Notes: a model not told the origin generated them from the letters alone. Positions 1 to 12,483 are shown, counted from the first letter of the stretch. The stretch: 64,000 nucleotides of DNA from Hormiphora californensis (GCA_020137815.1 CM035351.1:9629469-9693468), one strand, 5' to 3'. Numbers and translations are program-made.

Positions 1-75
1 TGTTTCGGGCGCCGCGCCCCCGAATCACAAATGTAAAAGGAGGATTAGAACATAACAAGTGATTGTGCAATGTAC

Positions 76-3000
76 CGTTTCACAGTATGTTAGAAGATCA
101 TCATATGCGTAGTCGTCCACGAGCATCATTCTGAATACAGTGAACGCTAGGGAGACTATCGTACTGTAGTCGTCTATCCCTGAGTCACCTGTAGAAATGG
201 TAGAGTTATTAAACAGCGAGAGAGGGTAGAGTGGGTGTGGTAGTATAATACATACTGAAGAACTGCCAGAAGACACAGACAGCAGGGACGTATAGGATGC
301 AGAATATGAAGGTTATCTTGAACATGTCTCCAAAGCTGCTACTGATGATCACTACAAAGGGCCCCATCATTTCAAACACCTGTGAAGGGGGAGTTAGTAC
401 TTTCGTGTGAAGAGAGGGAGGGAGAGTTACTAGTTGTCAAGAGAGGGGGGATAGTAGCTTAGGGGGTGTACTGCAGCAGAAAGGGTTGTTGTTTTGAGTA
501 CCTGTGAAACTCTACTTCCTGGACATTATTGATTATATATATGTTGCATGTCTCCTTTTACTAAATATGTATTGCGTGCCCTTACCTTTAGATATTTGAA
601 TAGTTTCATCCAGGCCATTATGATGCCAATACAAAGCATCATGGACTTCCATAGTCGCACCTCGATGAAGAATTCGGACGTGTGTTCTGAAATCAACCTG
701 TGGGGATCAGGGAGTGCTTGTTATACTACTAGTTGGTCTTGCTACAACCTCTATAACGGGATAACTTTACCTGTCTAGAAATAGTAGGAGGAATGCAAAG
801 GACATGACAAATATGAAGATCCAATCATAAACATTCCAGAAGTCACTCCAATAGGAGCTCTTTGCCTTCAGCACACTTCTCTCCATATCTTCTAGGTAGT
901 CCTTCTCGTCACTGTTCTCTGGCATTACAACGTACCTATATTAGGAGGTAGATACAAGACCTAGTAACACTAGACCTAATAATTGGGAGGGGAGACACAC
1001 ACATACTTTAGATCGCTTTGTATTTGGTTTAGTTTCCATGTTTTCCACTCAGCATGGTCTCGGTATCCTCCTACCAACTCCATCATCTCCTCCCCTAGCT
1101 GGATAGCAAACAGCAGCTGTATGTGAGGGGGAGTGGTGTTAGGGAAACAGCAGCTGTATGGGGGGGGGAGTGTTGTTAGGGAAACAGCAGCTGTATGTGA
1201 GGGGGAGTGTTGTTAGGGAAAGAGCAGCTGTATGTGAGGGGGAGTGTTGTTAGGGAGGGGGGGGGGGGTAATGGCGGGGCCTGTTTAGATGTTCCTAACA
1301 CACTTACAGCTGATATAACTCCAATAATATCGCTTGCTAGTGGGCTCTTATCGTCCACAAAGGTTTTCACTATGAGCAGAGAGCTCCAGAGAAGCAGTGT
1401 GAAGAAGTAGATCAACAGCTCATAGATACACCCAAATATACCAAACTGACTCCACTTAACCTTTATCATCTCCTTTATAACAGGGTGATTCACCAACACC
1501 TATAACATTGTACACATATAACGGGGTCTTATAATAATAGCAATACACCCACATACACCATACCTGGTTTTCAGTATTCACTACCTCCTCTAACACACTA
1601 GGGCTGGGGAAGCTCGCTCCCTCCTCTCCTAGCAGGCTGGGTTCCAGATAATTCAAATAGTAGAATTCCTGTTGTCATGGTTGCAGTATTAGTATGATGT
1701 GGCCAATTAGCCCCCCCCTCCTCAATTACCTGCCGTGTTGTTTTATTGAACTTGTAGAACTGGTCGAGCCCCTTTACAGCCACGTCAGGCATGTTTCTTA
1801 TCATAGCACACACGGGGTGGTAGCCTGTATAGTCCAACACCTAGTAATATATAATGTCAGGCATGTTTCTTATCATAGCACACACAGGGTGGTAGCCTGT
1901 ATAGTCCAGCACCTAGTAATATATAATGTGAGGCATGTTTCTTATCATAGCACACACGGGGTGGTAGCCTGTATAGTCCAGCACCTAGTAATATATAATG
2001 TCAGGCATGTTTCTTATCATAGCACACACGGGGTGGTAGCCTGTATAGTCCAGCACCTAGTAATATATAATGTCAGGCATGTTTCTTATCATAGCACACA
2101 CGGGGTGGTAGCCTGTATAGTCCAGCACCTAGTGATATATAATGTCAGGCATGTTTCTTATCATAGCACACACAGGGTGGTAGCCTGTATAGTCCAGCAC
2201 CTAGTGATATATAATGTCAGGCATGTTTCTTATCATAGCACACACTGGGTGGTAGCCTGTATAGTCCAGCACCTAGTGATATGGGGGTTATACCCTCTAC
2301 TTGCTGTATTGTTATGTTACACAACACTCACCCAGCCCAGTGTTTTGGCTACAAACATGGTTATTTGAGCTGTTTAAATCCCCCCGTCTAATGTGTGAGA
2401 TGGGTGTGAGCGGTGTGTACCTTTGCAGAAGCCCCCATGTCCAATAGAATGCTAGCTGCAACAGATCTATCTAGTTCAGCTGCCACCAATAACGGTGTCC
2501 TCCCTCTGTAGTCCTTGGACTCTATATTAGCCCCTAACTCAACTAGTGCCTGTTGTTGGAAATAGTTAGAACTTGGACTCTATATTAGCCCCTAGCTCAA
2601 CTAGTGCCTGTTGTTGGAAATAGTTAGAACTTGGACTCTATATTAGCCCCTAACTCAACTAGTGCCTGTTGTTGGAAATAGTTAGAACTTGGACTCTATA
2701 TTAGCCCCTAACTCAACTAGTGCCTGTTGTTGGAAATAGTTAGAACTTGGACTCTATATTAGCCCCTAACTCAACTAGTGCCTGTTGTTGGAAATAGTTA
2801 GAACTTGGACTCTATATTAGCCCCTAGCTCAACTAGTGCCTGTTGTTGGAAATAGTTAGAACTTGGACTCTATATTAGCCCCTAGCTCAACTAGTGCCTG
2901 TTGTTGGAAATAGTTAGAACTTGGACTCTATATTAGCCCCTAACTCAACTAGTGCCTGTTGTTGGAAATAGTTAGAACTTGGACTCTATATTAGCCCCTA

Positions 3001-5794
3001 ACTCAACTAGTGCCTGTTGTTGGAAATAGTTACACAGCTCTTGTGTTTGTCTGGCCAACAGAAGTCTAATGTTTCCTACCTTGCACGCTCCTGGGGCATC
3101 GTTTTTAGCAGCGTAGTGTAGGGGTGTTTGGACGTCATTGTGAGTGATTGCCCCATAATCTGCTTTCTCTTCTATTAGGTATCTGTGTGGGATATAATAT
3201 CCCTGGATTATAACCTGACTAATGAGTTGTCCCTGATAAATACTGACCCCCCTCCCCACTACCCTCCCTACTGACCCAATGATGTGGTGGTTATCCATTG
3301 CAGCCGCCATGTGTAATGGTGTCCTCCCGTGTTTATCCATAGTATTCATTGCAGCCCCCTTATCCACCAGGAACCTGATGACCTCTAACCCCTCCTCCCT
3401 ACAAGCAGCGTGCATCACAGTCTTGCCAGCCTCGTCTTTAGCGTTTATATTAGCTCCTGGATTATTATGTAAGATCCCTAGTTAGATTTGTCTTTAGTCA
3501 TTGTGTGTTATATAAATCATGGGATTTCAATGTTTTGTTTTCCCTACCCAGATTCAGCAGCTCAGTTATACGGTCGAATTCCACGTTTACCCCGAGTCTT
3601 TTCTGTGTACTGAGAGCTTGAAAGTAGTACAGCACAGCTAGTTCCTTATCGGGGTTAAATGTGACTGCTAACTCCAGGAATGGCTGTGCCAAGGTGTCTG
3701 AGGCAGCTAGAGAGAGGGGTATTGTTGGGTCAGGGTGTCTGAGGCAGCTAGAGGGAGGGGGTATTGTTGGGTCAGGGTGTCTGAGGCAGCTAGAGGGAGG
3801 GGTATTGTTGGGTCAGGGTGTCTGAGGCAGCTAGAGGGAGGGGGTATTGTTGGGTCAGGGTGTCTGAGGCAGCTAGAGGGAGGGGTATTGTTGGGTCAGG
3901 GTGTCTGAGGCAGCTAGAGGGAGGGGTATTGTTGGGTCAGGGTGTCTGAGGCAGCTAGAGGGAGGGGTATTGTTGGGTCAGGGTGTCTGAGGCAGCTAGA
4001 GGGAGGGGTATTGTTGGGTCAGGGTGTCTGAGGCAGCTAGAGAGAGGGGTATTGTTGGGTCAGGGTGTCTGAGGCAGCTAGAGAGAGGGGTATTGTTGGG
4101 TCAGGGTGTCTGAGGCAGCTAGAGGGAGGGGTATTGTTGGGTCAGGGTGTCTGAGGCAGCTAGAGGGAGGGGTATTGTTGGGTCAGGGTGTCTGAGGCAG
4201 CTAGAGGGAGGGGTATTGTTGGGTCAGGGTGTCTGAGGCAGCTAGAGGGAGGGGGTATTGTTGGGTCAGGGTGTCTGAGGCAGCTAGAGGGAGGGGTATT
4301 GTTGGGTCAGGGTGTCTGAGGCAGCTAGAGGGAGGGGGTATTGTTGGGTCAGGGTGTCTGAGGCAGCTAGAGGGAGAGGGGGTATTGTTGGGTCAGGGTG
4401 TCTGAGGCAGCTAGAGAGAGGGGTATTGTTGGGTCAGGGTGTCTGAGGCAGCTAGAGGGAGGGGTATTGTTGGGTCAGGGTGTCTGAGGCAGCTAGAGGG
4501 AGGGGTATTGTTGGGTCAGGGTGTCTGAGGCAGCTAGAGGGAGGGGTATTGTTGGGTCAGGGTGTCTGAGGCAGCTAGAGGGAGGGGTATTGTTGGGTCA
4601 GGGTGTCTGAGGCAGCTAGAGGGAGGGGGTATTGTTGGGTCAGGGTGTCTGAGGCAGCTAGAGGGAGGGGGTATTGTTGGGTCAGGGTGTCTGAGGCAGC
4701 TAGAGAGAGGGGGTATTGTTGGGTCAGGGTGTCTGAGGCAGCTAGAGGGAGGGGTATTGTTGGGTCAGGGTGTCTGAGGCAGCTAGAGGGAGGGGGTATT
4801 GTTGGGTCAGGGTGTGTGAGGCAGCTAGAGGGAGGAGGTATTGTTGGGTCAGGGTGTCTGAGGCAGCTAGAGGGAGGGGTATTGTTGGGCCAAGGTGTCT
4901 GAGGCAGCTAGAGGGAGGGGGTATTGTTGGGTCAGGGTGTCTGAGGCAGCTAGAGGGAGGGGGTATTGTTGGGTCAGGGTGTCTGAGGCAGCTAGAGGGA
5001 GGGGTATTGTTGGGTCAGGGTGTCTGAGGCAGCTAGAGGGAGGGGGTATTGTTTGGTCAGGGTGTCTGAGGCAGCTAGAGAGAGGGGTATTGTTGGGTCA
5101 GGGTGTCTGAGGCAGCTAGAGGGAGGGGGTATTGTTGGGTCAGGGTGTCTGAGGCAGCTAGAGGGAGGGGTATTGTTGGGTCAGGGTGTCTGAGGCAGCT
5201 AGAGGGAGGGGTATTGTTGGGTCAGGGTGTCTGAGGCAGCTAGAGGGAGGGGTATTGTTGGGTCAGGGTGTCTGAGGCAGCTAGAGGGAGGGGGTATTGT
5301 TGCCAATGACCTTAGAGGTAAAGGAAGGGGAGGGGACGAGTCCTCCTGTCTCCTGTTTTAGGATAAGCATGTGATAAGGAACCCCTTTTTAACGACATTA
5401 TTTGAGATCGCATTACAGTGTAATTTACAGTGTCTCCCCTCCTTGTTTACTCACGTGCGGTAGCATTGGGTACATTTCTTGGTGGTAGAACCAGGTCTTT
5501 GATCTTGTCAGTCTTCCTGGACATCCAGAACCCACATCTCTGAGGTAGTCCCTGTATCCAACTGGAAAAGGTCCACTTCTGTTGTTCTAGGATGAATTCC
5601 TCTGGGCTGCACTTCACTCCACACTGCAGGGACACCAGTATTATACAGGGACACCAGTATTATACAGAGCGACTATAAGGACGCTCAACAAGGATAATGA
5701 AACAAGAGAGGGCACCCTGTAGTAGTTGTAGTGTTACCATTTCTCCATGCTCTGGGCACACCCATCCGATGTCAGAATCATACATTGAAGACAT
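76..5794 (-). CDS. Ankyrin-repeat TRP-type cation channel (3' end outside window)
   Basis: Likely a plasma-membrane cation channel of the TRP superfamily. Fourteen exons join with matching phases (617 codons): 5738-5794, 5455-5623, 3548-3706, 3276-3477, 3080-3182, 2421-2549, 1730-1840, 1564-1668, 1308-1499, 1007-1116, 771-935, 586-697, 256-379, 76-188. The start (ATG at 5794) is followed by a Cys/His cluster (WVCPEHGEMCGVKC). Exons 4-7 encode ankyrin repeats (GRTPLHMAA, QTPLHYAAKND, GRTPLLVAAE). Exon 9 carries the pre-S1/S1 region, exon 11 S2/S3, exon 12 S4, exon 13 S5 and exon 14 the pore region (FRMMLVDDYAYDD). The order ankyrin, six helices and pore fits TRPA/TRPV-like channels, but I cannot place the subfamily. 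The C-terminus lies beyond position 1. Four introns carry repeats that copy the downstream exon edge. The start could lie further upstream if another 5' exon exists. Confidence 0.85.
1117..1256 (-). repeat. 37-bp minisatellite copying a TRP acceptor site
   Basis: About 3.5 copies of a 37-bp unit fill the intron before the exon starting at 1116. Read on the minus strand, each unit ends in a pyrimidine-poor acceptor CACATACAG followed by the first bases of the exon (CTGCTGTTT). The true acceptor is the copy next to the exon. Confidence 0.85.
1841..2285 (-). repeat. 72-bp minisatellite copying a TRP exon start and acceptor
   Basis: Six copies of a 72-bp unit lie directly upstream of the exon 1730-1840. 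Each contains about 57 nt identical to the start of that exon, then about 15 nt of intron ending TTACTAG. Copies differ from each other by single bases. Reading from a decoy copy runs from the exon frame into TAG. The plus-strand 224-codon open frame across it is a by-product of the 72-bp period. Confidence 0.9.
2550..3030 (-). repeat. 58-bp minisatellite copying an ankyrin exon start and acceptor
   Basis: About eight copies of a 58-bp unit occupy the intron between exons 3080-3182 and 2421-2549. Each holds the acceptor CCAACAACAG plus about 38 nt of the ankyrin exon start (encoding ALVELGANIESK), then a short intron-like stretch. The only exon copy that continues into unique coding sequence is the leftmost one. 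Confidence 0.9.
3707..5300 (-). repeat. 41-42-bp minisatellite copying a TRP acceptor (about 38 copies)
   Basis: The largest acceptor-linked array in this gene fills most of the intron 3707-5454. On the minus strand each unit contains CCCTCTAG followed by CTGCCTCAGACACC, which is the acceptor and first 14 nt of exon 3548-3706. Units differ mainly in the length of a G run and in GAGAG versus GAGGG. Confidence 0.9.
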
Positions 5795-5881
5795 GATGAT
5801 GTTGAAACCAAACACAAACAACACACAACATGGAATTATGTCAGGGAGTGTAGGACTGGGATGATTGGGATCTTTCCATAC

Positions 5882-6100
5882 AATGGATGAAAATGTATGG
5901 GGTGAAGGTGAATTAGGAGGTGATATGGGGTGAAGGTGAATTAGGAGGTGATATGGGGTGAAGGTGAATTAGGAGGTGATATGGGGTGAAGGTGAATTAG
6001 GAGGTGATATTGGGTGAAGGTGAATTAGGATGTGATATTGGGTGAAGGTGAATTAGGAGGTGATATTGGGTGAAGGTGAATTAGGAGGTGATATTGGGTG
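5882..6100. repeat. Cytosine-free 28-bp tandem repeat block
   Basis: About eight units of a 28-bp repeat made only of G, T and A on the plus strand (for example GTGAAGGTGAATTAGGAGG). No C occurs from 5882 to 6100. It grades directly into the adenine-free block to its right. It lies just upstream of the TRP start codon. Confidence 0.95.
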
Positions 6101-7438
6101 CGGTGACTTAGGCGGTGCTATTGGGTGCCGGTGCATTACGGCGGTGCTCTTGGGGTGCAGGGGCCCTTCGGCTGTGCTATTGGGTGCCGGTGCCTTCGGC
6201 TGTGCCTCTTGGGTGCCGGTGACTCCATTCGGCGGTGCTCTTGGGTGCGGTTGCCTTCGGGCGGTGCTCCTTGGGTGCCGGTGGCCTATCGGCGGTGGCT
6301 CTTGGGGTGACAGGTGCCTTCGGCTTGGTGCTCTATTGGGTGCCGGTGCCTTCGGCTGGATAGCTCTTGGGTGCCGGTGGCCTTCGGCGGTGCTCTTGGG
6401 TGCCGGTGCCTTCGGCGGTGCTCTTGGGTGCCGGTGCCTTCGGCGGTGCTCTTGGGTGCCGGTGCCTTCGGCGGTGCTCTTGGGTGCCGGTGCCTTCGGC
6501 GGTGCTCTTGGGTGCCGGTGCCTTCGGCGGTGCTCTTGGGTGCCGGTGCCTTCGGCGGTGCTCTTGGGTGCCGGTGCCTTCGGCGGTGCTCTTGGGTGCC
6601 GGTGCCTTCGGCGGTGCTCTTGGGTGCCGGTGCCTTCGGCGGTGCTCTTGGGTGCCGGTGCCTTCGGCTGTGCTCTTGGGGTGCCGGTGCCTTCGGCGGT
6701 GCTCTTGGGTGCCGGTGCCTTCGGCTGTGCTCTTGGGTGCCGGTGCCTTCGGCTGTGCTCTTGGGTGCCGGTGCCTTCGGCTGTGCTCTTGGGTGCCGGT
6801 GCCTTCGGCGGTGCTCTTGGGTGCCGGTGCCTTCGGCGGTGCTCTTGGGGTGCCGGTGCCTTCGGCGGTGCTCTTGGGTGCCGGTGCCTTCGGCGGTGCT
6901 CTTGGGTGCCGGTGCCTTCGGCGGTGCTCTTGGGTGCCGGTGCCTTCGGCGGTGCTCTGGGTGCCGGTGCCTTCGGCGGTGCTCTTGGGTGCCGGTGCCT
7001 TCGGCGGTGCTCTTGGGTGCCGGTGCCTTCGGCGGTGCTCTGGGGTGCCGGTGCCTTCGGCGGTGCTCTTCGGTGCCGGTGCCTTCGGCGGTGCTCTTGG
7101 GTGCCGGTGCCTTCGGCGGTGCTCTTGGGGTGCCGGTGCCTTCGGCGGTGCTCTTGGGTGCCGGTGCCTTCGGCTGTGCTCTTGGGTGCCGGTGCCTTCG
7201 GGGGTGCTCTTGGGTGCCGGTGCCTTCGGCGGTCCTCTTGGGTGCCGGTGCCTTCGGGTGTGCTCTTGGGTGCCGGTGCCTTCGGCGGTGCTCTTGGGTG
7301 CCGGTGCCTTCGGCTGTGCTCTTGGGTGCCGGTGCCTTCGGCGGTGCTCTTGGGTGCCGGTGCCTTCGGCGGTGCTCTGGGGTGCCGGTGCCTTCGGCGG
7401 TGCTCTGGGGGTGCCGGTGCATTAGGAGGTGATATTGG
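6101..7438. repeat. Adenine-free 28-bp tandem repeat array
   Basis: About 47 units of 28 bp. From 6363 to 7420 (1,058 bp) the plus strand has no A. The inner unit equals the flanking C-free unit with all eight A positions replaced by C and all 20 G/T positions unchanged. Units from 6101 to about 6360 and the last unit (7411-7438) are mixed. Because every stop codon contains A (plus) or T (minus), all six frames are open here; long frames of up to 486 codons are therefore not evidence of coding. Confidence 0.95.
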
Positions 7439-7560
7439 CTTCAAACAAACTGTTCCACTAGCATTCCATGGCTGCTGGGCTGGCCATTGGTATCCATTAG
7501 AGATCTCGTGTGTCCCATAATTAATTGATTTAATTAATAATTAGGGCCATCTAAACTTCT

Positions 7561-7680
7561 CTACAGTTGTTCCTCCCTCAATCTCACCTCTGATAGAGTT
7601 TGGTGACGTTGCCCTCGAGCACTCTTCTGTCTTCTCATGGTCTGTCCAGCTGGTTCTAATGGTTCGTCACCTCCCACCTC
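7561..7680 (-). CDS. Possible 3'-terminal exon of an unidentified gene
   Basis: A 40-codon open stretch follows an acceptor TTTTAG at 7681-7686 and ends at TAG (7561-7563). The peptide is basic in the middle (MRRQKSARGQRHQTL). It could also donate at GAG|GTGAGA and be an internal or 5' exon of the TRP gene. I recognise no family and found no convincing partner exon to the right. Confidence 0.25.
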   Translation of the reverse strand, partial: EVGGDEPLEPAGQTMRRQKSARGQRHQTLSEVRLREEQL

Positions 7681-7889
7681 CTAAAAGTGATATGGAATGT
7701 TACTACTACTGCTGCCCCCCTGCCACCTCCCTGCCACCTATGTACCTGCATCATTATCATCATGTACTAAGCTATTGCAAATGATAGACAGACAAATAGA
7801 GAACTATCCCTCATAGTGAACCGTAATATGTGTTCTTGAAATTTGATCTATCACGCTCTTAGTTCATCAATCAAGCGGTTGTGGTGCCG

Positions 7890-7927
7890 AGGTTCCGTGT
7901 GGGAGGGAGAGGGAGAGAGAGAGAGAA

Positions 7928-7994
<67 letters not shown>

Positions 7995-8480
7995 CTATCA
8001 GATAGAGTGTGTAGAGACCTCTCAGACTCGATCTACTATACTATCTCGAATCTCTCTCTCTCTCTTACTCTATTCCTCTCTCTCTCTTCTCTCTCTCTCT
8101 CGCTCTCTCTCTATCTCTCTCTAGACCTCTTTCGTCCTCCATCGTCTCGATAGCATACAAGAAGATACGCTATATCCATACTAGAGCCCTACATTGAAGG
8201 ACGATACTAGAGATATAGCGAGATAGAGATAGAGACTTGGCTTTAAAAGAGAGATAGACAGAGAGAGTTAGAAAGACGAAGTGAGAGATTTCGGTTCTGA
8301 ACACTGTCACAACACTATCAGTGTCAACTTATATGTAGGAGGAGCGAGAAAGATAGCGAGAGAGGGAAAGCTAAGCCTAAAGAGAGGGAGAGCGTGTCAG
8401 AGGAAGTGAGATCGAGAGAGAGAGAGAGAAAAAGAGAGAGTGAGAGGGAAGGATAGAAAGAGAAGGTGAACTGCAAGAAA
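7890..8480. repeat. Opposed (GA)n and (TC)n tracts
   Basis: A GA tract at about 7905-7992 is followed within 60 bp by TC tracts at about 8050-8125, so the single strand can fold back. More imperfect GA runs follow at 8230-8470. No coding signal. Confidence 0.8.
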
Positions 8481-8751
8481 CGTGTTGTGGAATAATAGCA
8501 TGATGATGTGATAGGGTAGATCACCCGGATAATATGATTTCCCTTTTTTCTATTGGGGGTGCGTTCCTCCTTCTCATTTGGAGTCTCATTTCTCTGTGTA
8601 TCACTTTGCATTCCATCCACCTGGCCGTGTGTATGAGATCCATTACTAACAACGTTAGAGTCCATGTGTATGCACACTTGCTATTTCTATTATGCATGCA
8701 AGAGTTTTTGGCGTTTTGTAACAACTAGATTAGAAAGATGGAAGAAGAGAG

Positions 8752-8765
8752 GAGAGAGACGGAGT

Positions 8766-8820
<55 letters not shown>

Positions 8821-8835
8821 GACAGAGAGAGAGAC

Positions 8836-8875
<40 letters not shown>
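8752..8875. repeat. (GA)n microsatellite
   Basis: Purine-only GAGA/GACA microsatellite. Open frames across it are low-complexity artefacts. Confidence 0.9.
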
Positions 8876-8879
8876 ATGA

Positions 8880-9828
8880 AAAATTGAGGAGTCGTCCTGA
8901 CTGTCCCATTCTGGGGGAATAGAAAACACTGATAAGAGTGTGAGAAAAGCCTATAGAACGCACCTGATATAATATACGTGTCTCCTTACTCCACGCACAT
9001 GTGTGTCCTAGCTCGAGCCCTTTATTTAGGTCTGCTACGAGTTGTTGTGTTCCCCCACCTTCCTGTTGTCTTCATTTTGGGTTCATGTAATTATATTCTT
9101 TGATGCACTCTCCCATAGTTTGTTCTAAACCCCTACGAGCGACTCAGTTTAGTGCCCTAATAAAATCGACCCATTTTAATGCCCTAATACCCCCAGGTAT
9201 GATTTTGGTGTTTCTGCTGCTTCCATTCGACCCACTCAGCTACAATAGCAGGGCCACTGGGAGGATTTACACAGACTCTTCCTGAGACTACTTCATTTGA
9301 CACCCTAGCGTCCAGTGCAGCCCTTACTAAACCTACAAGTACCTCTCCAATTGAAGGGACAACTCTACCAATTGGTACTGGAGGGGAGTTCATCCACGAG
9401 ACATCTGGGCCATTTAACCAAACTAGAGCTAAAACGGAGTCAACAAGTGGTTGGGTTACTGCCCCAACCACCTACCTCCCAACCACACTGGAGAGTAACG
9501 AGGTGGTTACCTGAGTACAAAGTGGAGGTGGGCATACCCTAATGACAAAGTAATGAACTCTGCCTGCTCAGCAGTTACTGGACTATGTTGGGCGGCTATA
9601 TTAATCCTCGTTATTGTGTGAGGTTCAATTGGGATCACCAGATCTGTGGTGGAGTGATATCCCTGAGAGATCTTGTTAATGCTGTTAGCCTCGTTTATTG
9701 TGGGGTGCCCCCCTCTCAACATTTGTTAAATCTTGAGATCTGCGCAGGGATGCGTGTGAGTGTGTGGGTGGACGCAGTTTAACCATCTTTTTATAAATCA
9801 GATTATTTTTTCCAGTTTCCTTCGTTAA
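8880..9828. other. Intergenic, no convincing gene
   Basis: No splice-consistent gene was found. One plus-strand frame at about 9207-9510 is Thr/Ser/Pro-rich and mucin-like, ending at a stop near 9510, but it lacks a start and supporting exons. The last 15 bp before the arylsulfatase ATG follow a good acceptor-like tract (TTATTTTTTCCAG, ending at 9815). Confidence 0.5.
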
Positions 9829-11864
9829 ATGATGATTTCACTTCTCTGTCTCTTGTTACTTGGTACCTGCTTAGGGTCCGAGCCTGTACTTTCAGAGAGA
9901 GAACCAGATAATTCTGATGTGCCAGAGAACCAGGCCCCGGACGGCAAGGCACCCAATGTGGTGTTTATTATTGCTGACGATCTGGGCTGGAATGATGTTG
10001 GATATCACGGTAGTGAACTGAAATCACCGGTAATATATACCTGTCTGTCCTTTATGTGTTTTGGTAATACAATCAGAGTGTATAGATTTTGAGACAAGAC
10101 ATCTCTTTAATATGTCATTGTCCTAGCTGATACCTGTCTACACTAACCTAATTGTAATTCCCAGTTTACACTCAAATCTCACTATCCTCCATTCTACCAG
10201 GTTCTAGATAAGTTGGCCAGCGAGGGACTACGATTGGAGAGGCACTACACCCAACCCGAGTGTTCCACAACCCGAGCATCACTTCTTACCAGTCGATACA
10301 TCGTCAGGACTGGGCTTCAAGCTGATGTCATTCTTAATGGAGGTATTATAATGGTGTGCTACCCCAGTTGTCTCCTAAATTCTATGAACTACTATTTCCT
10401 GATCTCACTAACGTTTCTCCACCCGCAGGAGGCATGGCCCTGCCCTTGAACGAGACCTTGATGACACAATACCTTAAGGAACTGGGGTACTCCAACTACC
10501 TAATTGGAAAGTGGCATCAGGGTGGAAATTCCTGGAAAGAAACGCCTCTTTTCCGAGGATTTGACTACTTCTACGGCTACCTCGGAGGCCAGATTCACTA
10601 CTTCGGACACCACCACGCCAAGTTTGGAGGCCACGATTTCCGTAAGAACTATCGAGATGCTGATGGGAAGTTCCACGAGGAAATTTTAAAGAAGGAGAGT
10701 GGCAAGTATCTGACAAAGCTGCTAACTGACGAAGCCATCAGAGTTGTAGAGGAGCACGATCAGAGCAAACCTATGTTCCTATACTTCTCAATTCCCAATG
10801 TTCACTCCCCCAACCAGTCACCCAAGGGTTACAATGAGAAGTACAGTGAGGGGACAGGCGTCACTGAGTTCGACAGAAAACAGCTGGCAGGTAATCTTGG
10901 AGGCTTGGAGGAGTCGGTACACAATCTGACGGAGGCCCTCAAGAAGAGTGATATGTGGGAAAACACAATGGTTGTGTTCCTCTCAGACAACGGAGGGTGC
11001 CCAGAGCAGTTGATGAGCTATGGTGGCCATAGTAACTACCCTCTTAGATCCGGGAAGACCACTTTGTTTGAGGGGGCACTTAGAACACCTGCCTTCGTTT
11101 ATGGGCCCATTGTGGACCACTTGAGGGGCCAGGAAAGTCACGGTACATTCCATGTGTCTGATTGGTTCCCGACACTGCACAGCATCATCAAGGCCAAGAC
11201 TGGTAAGACAGTGAAGCTGGTAAACCCTATAGATGGGGTGGATAACAGTGCTATGATTCTAAATAACGGACCCACCAAGAGGACAGAGATGCTTCACCAA
11301 CTGAACCTAGGAAATCAGGCCTACAGAATGGGAGACTACAAAATCATTGTTGGTATGTCACCCTCCTTCAATTCAATATAGATTATCTCTGAATATTCCT
11401 GATATTATAATAAACTTCTACAGAAAATAACTCCCTCCCTAACCCCATGTCTACCCCTAGGTGATCCTGGCCAGTATGATGGATTTAAGAAGACAGAAGG
11501 ACGACCAGATATCAAGATTCAATACGACGAGCCAGAGGACTTCCTTGGCAAGCTGAAGTGCACCCTGGGTCTGTGTGGTAGTTTCGGGGACTTTATTGTT
11601 GATGAGGACGGGGCTAATGTTCGACTGTATAACGTGATAGAGGATCCCAGTGAGACTTACAATCTTGCCGCTAAGAAACCAGAGATTGTGAAAGAGATGC
11701 GTGCTAGGCTAGAGAAGTTCAAGGAGATTGTGATGCCAGCCCAATTCAATGGAAAAATTAACGCTGCCCACTTCAAGCACAATGGTGGTATCTGGCAGCC
11801 GTGGAAGGACGATATGGAAGGGGTGGAAATTAACCAGAGGTTCCTAACTAAAACTGAACTTTAA
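9829..11864 (+). CDS. Secreted arylsulfatase, copy 1
   Basis: Sulfatase of the arylsulfatase B/I/J type, expected to hydrolyse sulfate esters in the secretory, lysosomal or extracellular space. Four exons: 9829-10029, 10201-10342, 10429-11352, 11461-11864 (556 aa). A signal peptide ([16 protein letters not shown]) and an acidic linker precede the domain. Metal and catalytic motifs are present: [17 protein letters not shown] and SDNGG. The formylglycine site reads [12 protein letters not shown], so the Pro of the canonical C-x-P-x-R is Thr. An acceptor-like TTTTCCAG lies 13 nt before the ATG. From the codons for GKAPNVV onward it is nearly identical, introns included, to copy 2 at 13468-15553; upstream of that point the two are unrelated. 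Confidence 0.93.
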
Positions 11865-11959
11865 CTGATCTTGGGGAATTAGCGTGGGAACTATTTACGT
11901 GATTGTTTTATTTGTTTTTCAATTTTAGTTACCAATTAACCAGTTGTAATTGTTATAAT

Positions 11960-12483
<524 letters not shown>

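Noticed and set aside
2550-3030. CRISPR-like array
   Set aside because: Units are contiguous without unique spacers, and the genome is eukaryotic.
4562-5110. Repetitive frames with SEAARGRGYCWVR-like peptide
   Set aside because: Frames through the acceptor-copying minisatellite of the TRP gene.
6053-7520. Long overlapping open frames of 350-486 codons on both strands
   Set aside because: The plus strand has no A and the minus strand no T, so stop codons are impossible; all frames are open for composition reasons.
9207-9510. Mucin-like Thr/Ser-rich frame upstream of the arylsulfatases
   Set aside because: No start, no consistent splice sites and an equally open antisense frame.
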